Below the pieces are notes generated by a model that saw nothing but the letters and a program-made list of their open reading frames with translations, did not search any database and was not told the origin of the DNA. Source: Burkholderiales bacterium (lineage in GTDB: Bacteria; Pseudomonadota; Gammaproteobacteria; Burkholderiales; Burkholderiaceae_C). From it: 64,000 bases of DNA. The DNA is taken from positions 110,276 through 174,275 of the forward strand of contig JAFKGE010000018.1 of assembly GCA_017307865.1 (NCBI GenBank), in the 5' to 3' direction. A program made the position numbers and the translations under genes. Shown piece by piece: positions 46,324-53,374 of the stretch. The stretch's first letter is position 1, and every line of letters begins with the position of its first letter.

Positions 46324-47061
46324 ATGAGTCAGAAAGTAGCTTATGTCACCGGAGGCATGGGTGGGATCGGTACCGCGATTTGTCGTCGCCTGCACAAGGA
46401 GGGCTTCAAGGTCATTGCCGGCTGCGGCCCCACGCGCGACGCGCAAAAGTGGCTGGACGAGCAGAAGGCCGACGGCTACACCTTCTACGCCAGTGTCGGC
46501 AACGTCAGCGACTGGCAGTCCACCACCGACGCCTTCACCAAGGCCAAGGCCGAGCACGGCCCGATCGACGTGCTGGTCAACAACGCCGGCATCACGCGCG
46601 ACCGCATGTTCCTGAAGATGTCGCGCGAGGACTGGGACGCGGTGATCGACACCAACCTCAACAGCATGTTCAACGTCACCAAGCAGGTGGTGCCCGACAT
46701 GGTCGAGCGCGGCTGGGGCCGCATCATCCAGATCAGCTCGGTCAACGGCCAGAAGGGCCAGGCGGGGCAGACCAACTACTCGGCCGCCAAGGCGGGCATG
46801 CACGGCTTCTCGATGGCGCTGGCGCAGGAAATGGCCAACAAGGGCGTCACCGTCAACACCATCAGCCCCGGCTACATCGGCACCGACATGGTTAAGGCCA
46901 TCCGCCCCGACGTGCTGGAGAAAATCGTCGCCACCATTCCGGTCAAGCGCCTGGGCACGCCCGAGGAGATCGGCTCCATCGTCGCCTGGCTGGCCGGCGA
47001 GGACTCGGGCTTCACCACCGGCGCCAACTTCGCCTGCAACGGCGGCCTGCACATGGAGTGA
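46324..47061 (+). CDS. phaB: Acetoacetyl-CoA reductase PhaB
   Basis: This NADPH-dependent enzyme reduces acetoacetyl-CoA to (R)-3-hydroxybutyryl-CoA. The 245-residue short-chain dehydrogenase has the Rossmann motif 'AYVTGGMGGIGTAICRRL' at residues 6-23, 'NNAGITRDRMF' near 88-98, the catalytic Ser in 'IIQISSVNGQKGQAGQTNY' and the Y-x3-K pair in 'NYSAAKAGM' near 150-155. 'GCGPTRDAQKWLDEQ' after the Rossmann turn fits the PhaB form. It is the last gene of the phaCAB operon and is followed by a terminator. Confidence 0.96.
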   Translation: MSQKVAYVTGGMGGIGTAICRRLHKEGFKVIAGCGPTRDAQKWLDEQKADGYTFYASVGNVSDWQSTTDAFTKAKAEHGPIDVLVNNAGITRDRMFLKMSREDWDAVIDTNLNSMFNVTKQVVPDMVERGWGRIIQISSVNGQKGQAGQTNYSAAKAGMHGFSMALAQEMANKGVTVNTISPGYIGTDMVKAIRPDVLEKIVATIPVKRLGTPEEIGSIVAWLAGEDSGFTTGANFACNGGLHME

Positions 47062-47082
47062 GGGCCCGCGCCCTGTGCACCA

Positions 47083-47106
47083 GCCCCGCCAAGGCGGGGC
47101 TTTTTT
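47083..47106 (+). terminator. Rho-independent terminator of phaCAB
   Basis: GCCCCGCC-AA-GGCGGGGC (47083-47100) is followed by TTTTTT, 21 bases after the phaB stop. The symmetric stem could also help stop the convergent DMT gene, but that side lacks a T-run. Confidence 0.93.
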
Positions 47107-47115
47107 GCGGCCGCG

Positions 47116-47988
47116 TCAGGCCAGCGCCGGCGCGGCTTTTTCGCGGAACACCAGCGCCAGCCCGGCCAGGATGCCCACCATGCCCGCCAGCGCCAGCGGC
47201 GCCATGGCGTTGCCCAGCAGCAGGTAGTCCAGGATCACCGTGACCACCGGCACCAGGTACAGCAGGCTGGTGACGTTGACCAGGTTGCCGCGCTGGATCA
47301 GCCGGTAAAACAGCAGCTGCGCGCCGACCGAGATCACCAGCCCCAGGTACAGCAGGGGCAGCAGAAACTGCGCATTCCACTCGAAGCGAAACGGCTCGAA
47401 GGGCAGGAAGAACGCATACAGCACCAGCGTCACCGCGTACTGCAGCGGCAGCACCTCGGCCGGCGTCTGCCGGATGCGCTTTTGCATCAGCGCGCCAAAG
47501 GTCATGGACAGCAGCGCGCCCAGCGCCAGCAGCAGGCCCAGGGTTGATATCTGCGCCTGTACCAGGCTTTGGTACACCACCAGCACCAGCCCGCCCAGGG
47601 CCAGCAGCAGGCCGGCCAGCCGCCCGGCCGAAAAGCGCCGCTCGGTCAGCAGCAGCGTCAGGATCGGCTGGATGCCCAGCAAGGTGGCCAGCAGCCCCGG
47701 CGTGATGCCGTGCGCCATGGCCTGGAAGTAAAAGGCCGAATAAAAGCCGATCAGCAGCAGCCCGGTGGCCGCCACGTACCAGCGCGTGCCGGCCAGCGGC
47801 CACCAGCGCCGCCCGCGCATGCCCAGCGCCAGCAGGGCGGCCAGCGCCAGGCCGTAGCGCAGCATCAGCACGGCGACGACCGAGCTGTGGTCCAGCGCCC
47901 AGCGGGTGGCGATGGCACCGCTGCCCCACAGCAGAACAAAGGTGGACATGGCCAGCGCGGCCGTCCAGGAGAAGGATTTTGAAGTCAT
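47116..47988 (-). CDS. EamA/DMT-superfamily transporter
   Basis: This 290-residue inner-membrane protein has ten hydrophobic segments in two EamA repeats. The first starts with 'FVLLWGSGAIATRWALDHSSVVAVLMLRYGLAL' (residues 18-50), and the second repeat is at about 150-280 ('LLLALGALLSMTFGALMQKR...LYLVPVVTVILDYLLLGNAMAPLALAGMVGILAGLALVFR'). Family members export amino acids or other metabolites. Neither substrate nor regulation can be inferred. It is convergent with phaB. Confidence 0.86.
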   Translation of the reverse strand: MTSKSFSWTAALAMSTFVLLWGSGAIATRWALDHSSVVAVLMLRYGLALAALLALGMRGRRWWPLAGTRWYVAATGLLLIGFYSAFYFQAMAHGITPGLLATLLGIQPILTLLLTERRFSAGRLAGLLLALGGLVLVVYQSLVQAQISTLGLLLALGALLSMTFGALMQKRIRQTPAEVLPLQYAVTLVLYAFFLPFEPFRFEWNAQFLLPLLYLGLVISVGAQLLFYRLIQRGNLVNVTSLLYLVPVVTVILDYLLLGNAMAPLALAGMVGILAGLALVFREKAAPALA

Positions 47989-48336
47989 GATTTGGCTTGT
48001 CTGTCGAAACGGAGAGGCGACCCCGGCCCGTCACCGACGCCAGGCGTCGAGACGGCCGTTGCAACAACGGGAGGGGCCGCGAAAAAAACCGCGAAAGGGC
48101 TGAAGAATCAGCCCGGCGCGCGCGCGCAGGGCGGGTGAACGCCGGGCGGCGCGCTGCCCGCCGCGGGGGGCGGGGCGACAGAAAAGCCGAAAGGAGGGTT
48201 GGACGCACGCACGCGGCCAGCGGGCACGATGGCCGTGCGGGTGGCAAACGATGAAAGGGCGGCGTGCGAGACCATGGGGGTGCTCAAGGAGAGATTCGCA
48301 TTTTATCGCGAACCGGCGACGGGGATAATTCGCCCC
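47989..48336. promoter_or_regulatory. Divergent intergenic region between the DMT gene and dusA
   Basis: This 348-base GC-rich, low-complexity stretch has no supported gene. It contains a perfect stem GGGCTGA-AGAA-TCAGCCC (48097-48114) next to GCCGCGAAAAAAACCGCG, and a candidate dusA -10 box GATAAT (48324-48329) only eight bases before the dusA ATG. That spacing suggests a leaderless or nearly leaderless dusA mRNA. A confident -35 is not visible. Confidence 0.45.
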
Positions 48337-49344
48337 ATGCCCACCGACCTTTCACCGTGGCGGCTGTCGGTCGCGCCCATGCTTGATTGGACGGACAAGC
48401 ACTGCCGCTTCTTTCATCGCCAGCTGACGCAAAAGACCCGCCTGTACACCGAGATGGTGACCACCGGCGGCCTGCTGCACGGCAGCGAGCGCCGCCATCT
48501 GCGCCTGGACGACTGCGAGCATCCCGTGGCCCTGCAGCTGGGCGGCAGCGAGCCGCACGAGCTGGCGCGCTGCGCGCGGATCGGCGCGCGCTGGGGCTAC
48601 GACGAGATCAACCTGAACTGCGGCTGCCCCAGCGAGCGCGTGCAGCGCGGCGCCTTCGGCGCCTGCCTGATGGCCGAGCCCACGCTGGTCGCCGATTGCG
48701 TGAAGGCGATGGTGGACGCGGTGGAGGTGCCCGTCACCGTCAAGCACCGCATCGGCATCGACCACGAGGAGAGCTACGCCTTCGTGCGCGACTTTGTCGG
48801 CACCGTCGCCGATGCCGGCTGCCGCGTGTTCATCGTGCACGCGCGCAACGCCTGGCTCAAGGGCCTGAGCCCGAAGGAAAACCGCGAAATCCCGCCGCTG
48901 CGCTATGAGTTGGTGTACCAGCTCAAGCGCGACTTCCCGCAGCTCAGCATCGTGCTCAACGGCGGCGTGACGAGCGACGAGCAGATCGCCGCCCATCTGC
49001 AGCAGGTGGACGGCGTGATGCTGGGGCGCGAGGCCTATCACCACCCCTGGCCGATGACCGGCTGGGACGCGCGCTTTCTGGGCGGCGCGCCCAACCCGCG
49101 CACGCGCGCCGAGGTCGAGGCCGCCATGGTGGCCTACATGCAGCGCGAGGCCATCGAGGACGGCACGCCCTGGTCCGCCATTGCCCGCCACATGCTGGGC
49201 CTGCACCATGGCGAGCGCGGCGCGCGCCTGTGGCGCCAGATCTGGAGCGACCACCGGCGCAAGCCCTTGCCCGCCGCCGAGGTGGCCGCGCAGGCGGCGG
49301 CCGTGCTGGCCGAGGGGCAGGCGCAGGCGCTGGCGTCGATTTGA
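48337..49344 (+). CDS. dusA: tRNA-dihydrouridine(20/20a) synthase DusA
   Basis: This FMN enzyme reduces U20/U20a in the tRNA D-loop. The 335-residue TIM-barrel protein shows 'SVAPMLDWTDKHCRFFHRQL' at residues 9-28, 'NLNCGCPSERVQRGAFGACLM' near 90-110 with the catalytic Cys, 'VKHRIGIDHEESY' near 135 and 'GLSPKENREIPPLRYE' near 175, the DusA-type pattern. I chose ATG 48337; the frame is open upstream, but that region reads as low-complexity sequence. A GATAAT box close to the start supports this choice. Confidence 0.94.
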   Translation: MPTDLSPWRLSVAPMLDWTDKHCRFFHRQLTQKTRLYTEMVTTGGLLHGSERRHLRLDDCEHPVALQLGGSEPHELARCARIGARWGYDEINLNCGCPSERVQRGAFGACLMAEPTLVADCVKAMVDAVEVPVTVKHRIGIDHEESYAFVRDFVGTVADAGCRVFIVHARNAWLKGLSPKENREIPPLRYELVYQLKRDFPQLSIVLNGGVTSDEQIAAHLQQVDGVMLGREAYHHPWPMTGWDARFLGGAPNPRTRAEVEAAMVAYMQREAIEDGTPWSAIARHMLGLHHGERGARLWRQIWSDHRRKPLPAAEVAAQAAAVLAEGQAQALASI

Positions 49345-49398
49345 AGCCAAATTCGGCTCTAGCCAGCGCCAATCAAGCGCGAGCAGCTATCAAACCAG
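49345..49398 (+). repeat. Dispersed ~50-bp repeat copy behind dusA
   Basis: It reads GAAGCCAAATTCGGCTCTAGCC, then AGCGCCAATCAAGCGCGAGCAGCTATCAAA. It is one of the best-preserved copies and starts at the dusA stop. Confidence 0.88.
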
Positions 49399-49423
49399 GA
49401 CTTTCCGGTGCCGATGGGCGGCG

Positions 49424-49523
49424 CGCCAAGGGGCTCGGGTGGGCAGCTGCGCTCCTGTCCCCCGCTGTCCGTCTGCGACGGCCATCTCCTCCTCGCTGCG
49501 CTGCCCACCCGAGCCCCTTGGCG
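49424..49523. repeat. Perfect 24-bp inverted repeat in the dusA-PLP enzyme gap
   Basis: The left arm (49424-49447) starts CGCCAAGGGGCTCGGG and the right arm (49500-49523) is its exact reverse complement, with 52 bases between. It lies in the 476-base stretch 49345-49820, which holds two dispersed repeats and no gene I can support. A 125-codon minus-strand frame across it has no recognisable protein features. A MITE-like or decayed IS element is the best guess. Confidence 0.75.
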
Positions 49524-49732
49524 GGAAGCGGCGGTCACGCACCCGGCGGCCAGCTCGACCGGCGATGCCTCGGATCAGGCCGTCGAGGTACCCGGCGCAG
49601 TGAAGTGAAGGAGGAGCCGGCCGCAGGCCAGTGGGGGACATGAACGAAGCCGGGCGCCCCGACGGCCTGATCCCACCCCGAGGCCGGCATGCTTGATCGA
49701 CTCGAATACGATCCCGCATGATGGCCCGTTGC

Positions 49733-49795
49733 TCATCAAACAATAGCTGCTCGCGCTTTGTGGACAAGCGCCAGAGGTCAAAATGGCAGTGATTT
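49733..49795 (-). repeat. Dispersed ~50-bp repeat copy (minus orientation) before the PLP enzyme gene
   Basis: On the minus strand it reads GCCATTTTGACCTCTGGCGC, then TTGTCCACAAAGCGCGAGCAGCTATTG. It is the reverse orientation of the copy 350 bases upstream, so the two face each other around the inverted-repeat element. Confidence 0.8.
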
Positions 49796-49820
49796 TTCGA
49801 CCCTGTAACCGAGACATCCC

Positions 49821-50984
49821 ATGACCCACCTGCGCACCCGCGCCGTGCACGCCGGCCAGCACCCCGACCCTGCCACCGGCGCCATCACCACGCCCATCGC
49901 CCAGACCACCGCCTTTGCCCTGGGCACGCTGGAGCAGGGCGCCGCCCTGTTCGCCGGCCAGACCGACGGCTACCGCTACAGCCGCTTCGCCAACCCCACC
50001 GTGGCCGCGCTGGAGGCCAAGCTGGCCGACCTGGAAGGCGCCGAGGCGGCCGTCGCCTTCGCCAGCGGCACGGCGGCCTGCTCGTCGCTGCTGCTGGGCC
50101 TGCTGCAGCCCGGCGACGAGCTGGTCTTTCTGGGCCCTTTGTACGGCGGCACCGAAGGCCTGCTGCGCGGCATGGGCGAGCGCTGGGGCATCCGGGTGCA
50201 AGACGCCACGGCCAGCGGCCTGGCGGCGGCCATGACCCCCGCCACGCGCATGGTCTGGGTCGAAACGCTCACCAACCCCACGCTGCGCGTCAACGACCTG
50301 GCCGAGGTGGCCCGCCTGGCGCGCGCGCACGGGGCCATCAGCGTGGCCGACAACACCTTCTGCACGCCCATGCTGGCGCGCCCGCTGGAGTTGGGCATTG
50401 ATGTGGTGCTGCACTCCATGACCAAGTACCTGGGCGGCCATGGCGACGCCACCGGCGGCATCGTGGCCGGCAGCGCGGAGTTGATCGCGCCCGTGCGCAA
50501 GACCGGCCTGGGCCACGTCGGCGGCAACCTGGCCCCCGCCGAGGCCTATCTGTTCTTGCGCGGCATCAAGACCCTGCCGCTGCGCATGGCGGCGCACTGC
50601 GAAGGCGCGCTGGCGGTGGCGCGGTTTTTGCAATCCCACCCCGCCGTGCGCACCGTGCACTACCCCGGCCTGCCCACGCACCCGCAGCACGATCTGGCGC
50701 GCCGCCAGCTGCAGGGCGGCTTTGGCGGCATGGTCACCTTCGAGCTGGCGCGCGCCGAGCGTGCCGAGGCGGCCCGCGTGCTCGACCGCCTGCACCTGTT
50801 CACCCAGGCCGTGTCCCTGGGCGACGTGGACAGCCTGGCCTGCCACCCAGCCAGCACGACGCACAGCTTTGTCTCGCAACAGGCGCGCGAGGCGGCGGGA
50901 GTGGGCGAGGGCATGATCCGCCTGAGCGTGGGGATCGAGCACGCGGATGATTTGGTGGCGGATTTGGGGCAGGCGCTGGGGTGA
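49821..50984 (+). CDS. Trans-sulfuration PLP enzyme (cystathionine gamma-synthase/lyase family)
   Basis: The 387-residue fold-type I Cys/Met-metabolism enzyme has 'QTTAFALGT' near residue 29, 'YRYSRFANPTVAALEAKLADLEGAEAAVAFASGTAA' near 50-85, 'SVADNTFCTPMLARPLELGIDVVLHSMTKYLGGHGDATGG' near 174-213 (PLP lysine in SMTKYLGG) and a C-terminal 'RLSVGIEHADDLVADLGQAL'. The family includes cystathionine gamma-synthase, cystathionine gamma-lyase and methionine gamma-lyase, and sequence reading alone does not separate them. It has no operon partner and an RBS is not obvious. Confidence 0.88.
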   Translation: MTHLRTRAVHAGQHPDPATGAITTPIAQTTAFALGTLEQGAALFAGQTDGYRYSRFANPTVAALEAKLADLEGAEAAVAFASGTAACSSLLLGLLQPGDELVFLGPLYGGTEGLLRGMGERWGIRVQDATASGLAAAMTPATRMVWVETLTNPTLRVNDLAEVARLARAHGAISVADNTFCTPMLARPLELGIDVVLHSMTKYLGGHGDATGGIVAGSAELIAPVRKTGLGHVGGNLAPAEAYLFLRGIKTLPLRMAAHCEGALAVARFLQSHPAVRTVHYPGLPTHPQHDLARRQLQGGFGGMVTFELARAERAEAARVLDRLHLFTQAVSLGDVDSLACHPASTTHSFVSQQAREAAGVGEGMIRLSVGIEHADDLVADLGQALG

Positions 50985-50993
50985 GATGTGTGC

Positions 50994-51108
50994 TCAGGTG
51001 GTCGGGCAGGTCCGCGGCCGCAGGATGCTCCGGTCTACGTTGCCAGTTTGCGTACGGTCGCAGAAGGCCATCCTCAGATTCAGCTTCTTGTGGATGATGG
51101 TCAGACCA
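50994..51108 (-). pseudogene. Remnant of an lldD-type 3' end (C-terminal fragment)
   Basis: Minus-strand translation gives 'LTIIHKKLNLRMAFCDRTQ' and then 'TGNVDRSILRPRTCPTT' plus stop. This aligns over about 35 residues with the end of the lldD product encoded at 52154 ('LEIIHKELDTTMAFCGHTQ', 'IGNVDRSILRAGTFPVG'). The nucleotides are roughly 70% alike, so this is not a recent duplicate. No start or flavin domain is present. It lies directly behind the low-GC GTPase gene, so the GTPase sits between two related lldD 3' ends. Confidence 0.8.
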
Positions 51109-51146
51109 AATTTTTCCTCCGACCTCAATTTCTCAAACACGAAAAT

Positions 51147-52031
51147 TTATTCGCCGGCGATTTTGCCCGTCAGCTTTTCAAGAAATGCCCTCGACAGAAA
51201 TTTCAACATTTTACCTCCATGTGGAATTGGTGTTTTGTTGCCGACTTCTTCCAATAAATCAGGAATGTGGGTAACCGCAGCTCGAGCGATTTTTTCTGAA
51301 ACTCCTAGACGCCTCATCAATGCGAAAATGGATTCATTGACTTGGCGGCGGTATTTGTCTGGTAACCCTGCCAGTAGTACGAATTCATTCCAGATGCGTG
51401 TCAGAGCAGCATTGAACGAGATGCCAGTTTGCTCGCCATAAAGCATGTAAGCTTCACTCAAGGCAAATGTGTGGATAGCGGTAATAAGGTTTTGCTTTGA
51501 CTCTTCCCGTAAAGGGCGGAAGAGGTCTTCCAATCGGCCGCCTGATGCAAAACAGCCGGGAATCAGCGCCTTGTAGTTGAACCGCGTAAATGCATCGCTA
51601 TTTTTTGTGACCCAACCCATCATGGGTTCCTCATTCTCGCAACCGGTAATTGCGAGGACGACCGGGATTTTACCCTCAGTCATTTTTTTCACAAAAAACG
51701 CGTAGTCCTCATCATGCTCCTTTGTGATGCGCCCAGCTTTGGTGACGTGTATCAGAAGATTGAAGCCATCACGAGATTTTTCGAGTAATGAGATCAATTC
51801 CACAACGGCTTTTTCTGCGGGTACGGTGCCGTGAGCACTTTCATGAAGTCCGACAGTGTCAACTAGTTCTATGAAAACATCTTGAGATTGAAATGGCGGG
51901 TAGATGAAAGAACTGGAAGTAACCCCCTTGGCACCATTGTCGGTGGGCTCTGCGCCACCGGTGATGGTGTTACATAAACTGGTCTTGCCAATTCCGGTTC
52001 CACCAAAAACCAGCACACGAATTGTCTTCAT
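51147..52031 (-). CDS. AIG1/dynamin-like P-loop GTPase, accessory gene
   Basis: The 294-residue GTPase-fold protein has a G1/P-loop G-x4-GKT at Gly10-Thr17 ('GGTGIGKTS'), a G2-like 'GAKGVTSSSF' with Thr38, and G3 Asp58-Thr-Val-Gly61. In the G4 position it has Thr129-Gly-Cys-Glu132 ('VVLAITGCE') instead of NKxD, which predicts altered nucleotide selectivity. The C-terminal half is helical ('FALMRRLGVSEKIARAAVTHIPDLLEEVG') without membrane segments. Base composition is clearly AT-richer than its neighbours, with many AAA/ATT/GAT codons, a sign of transfer. The function is unknown; immunity-type or stress GTPases are possible. Confidence 0.8.
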   Translation of the reverse strand: MKTIRVLVFGGTGIGKTSLCNTITGGAEPTDNGAKGVTSSSFIYPPFQSQDVFIELVDTVGLHESAHGTVPAEKAVVELISLLEKSRDGFNLLIHVTKAGRITKEHDEDYAFFVKKMTEGKIPVVLAITGCENEEPMMGWVTKNSDAFTRFNYKALIPGCFASGGRLEDLFRPLREESKQNLITAIHTFALSEAYMLYGEQTGISFNAALTRIWNEFVLLAGLPDKYRRQVNESIFALMRRLGVSEKIARAAVTHIPDLLEEVGNKTPIPHGGKMLKFLSRAFLEKLTGKIAGE

Positions 52032-52153
52032 TCAGTACTCTCCAAGAATAGATTTCTTCGGCGCAGATCGCACAAGCGAAGGTCCGCGATTTCTCCCCAG
52101 TCGCTGCCCGATAGCGTAGACGTAGGCAGCGCTTTTCATTGCACGCGTCAGCA

Positions 52154-53317
52154 TCACCCCACCGGAAACGTCCCCGCCCGCAGAATGCTCCGATCCACAT
52201 TCCCAATCTGCGTATGCCCGCAAAACGCCATGGTGGTGTCCAACTCCTTGTGGATGATCTCCAGCGCCTTGGCCACGCCCGCTTCGCCCGCCGCGCCCAG
52301 GCCCCACAAGAAGGCGCGGCCGATGTAGGTGCCGCGGGCGCCCAGGGCCCAGGCTTTCAGCACGTCCTGGCCGCTGCGGATGCCGCTGTCCATGTGCACT
52401 TCGATCTGGCGGCCGACGGCATCGACGATGGCGGGCAGGGCGTGGATGGCCGACGGCGCGCCGTCGAGTTGGCGGCCGCCGTGGTTGCTGACGATGAGCG
52501 CGTCGGCGCCGCTGTCGACCGCCAGGCGTGCGTCCTCCGCTTCCATGATGCCCTTGATGATGATCTTGCCGCCCCAGCGCTTCTTGATCCACTCGACGTC
52601 GCCCCAGTTCAGGCGCGGGTCGAACTGGTCGGCCGTCCAGGCGCCCAGGTTGCTCATGTCGGTCACGCCCTTGACGTGGCCGTGGATGTTGCCGAACTGG
52701 CGCCTTTTTGTGCCCGCCATGCCCATGATCCAGCGCGGCTTGGTGGCCAGGTTCAGCAGGTTCATCAGCGTGGGCTTGGGCGGGGTTGAGAGGCCGTTCT
52801 TGATGTCCTTGTGGCGCTGGCCCAGGATTTGCAAGTCCAGCGTGATGACCAGCGCGCCGCAGCCGGCGGCCTTGGCGCGGTCGATCAGGCGCTCGATGAA
52901 GTCGCGGTCGCGCATCACGTACAGCTGAAACCAGAAGCCCGGCCCGGCGTGCTGGGCCACGTCCTCGATCGAGCAGATGCTCATGGTCGACAGCGTGAAG
53001 GGCACGCCGAAGGCGCGCGCCGCGCGTGCGGCGGCAATCTCGCCGTCGGCGTGCTGCATGCCCGTGAGGCCCGTGGGCGCCAGCGCCACCGGCATGGCCA
53101 CGGGCTCGCCGATCATCGTCGTCGCGGTGCTGCGCCCTTCCATGTTGATGGCCACGCGCTGGCGCAGCTGGATGGGGGCGAAGTCGGCCTGGTTGGCGCG
53201 GTAGGTGCCCTCGGTCCAGCTGCCGCTGTCGGCGTAGTCGTAGAACATGCGCGGCACGCGGCGCTTGGCCAGCACGCGCAGGTCTTCGATGCAGGTGATC
53301 TTGCTCAGGTCGGTCAT
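52154..53317 (-). CDS. lldD: FMN-dependent L-lactate dehydrogenase/alpha-hydroxy-acid dehydrogenase
   Basis: This 387-residue flavoprotein oxidises L-lactate or a related 2-hydroxy acid and feeds electrons to the respiratory chain. It has 'RRVPRMFYDYADSGSWTEGTYRANQADF' at about 18-45, 'VALAPTGLTGMQHADGEIAAARAARAFGVPFTLSTMSICSIEDVA' near 77-120, 'WFQLYVMRDRDF' near 128, 'ALVITLDLQILGQRHKD' near 150 with catalytic residues, 'IIIKGIMEAEDARLAVDSGADALIVSNHGGRQLDG' near 250-283 with catalytic Lys and His, and 'GIRSGQDVLKAWALGARGTYIGRAFLWGL' near 310. A diverged copy of its 3' end lies 1.1 kb away, beyond the GTPase gene. Confidence 0.9.
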   Translation of the reverse strand: MTDLSKITCIEDLRVLAKRRVPRMFYDYADSGSWTEGTYRANQADFAPIQLRQRVAINMEGRSTATTMIGEPVAMPVALAPTGLTGMQHADGEIAAARAARAFGVPFTLSTMSICSIEDVAQHAGPGFWFQLYVMRDRDFIERLIDRAKAAGCGALVITLDLQILGQRHKDIKNGLSTPPKPTLMNLLNLATKPRWIMGMAGTKRRQFGNIHGHVKGVTDMSNLGAWTADQFDPRLNWGDVEWIKKRWGGKIIIKGIMEAEDARLAVDSGADALIVSNHGGRQLDGAPSAIHALPAIVDAVGRQIEVHMDSGIRSGQDVLKAWALGARGTYIGRAFLWGLGAAGEAGVAKALEIIHKELDTTMAFCGHTQIGNVDRSILRAGTFPVG

Positions 53318-53374
53318 CGTCTCTCCTCAGGTCGTTCGATCGTAGTCGCTTTCAGGCGCCCGCCGCTTGGCACA

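Noticed and set aside
49390..49767. 125-codon minus-strand frame in the dusA-PLP enzyme gap
   Set aside because: It runs through an inverted repeat and a dispersed repeat, is Arg/Gly/Ala-rich and has no recognisable protein features.
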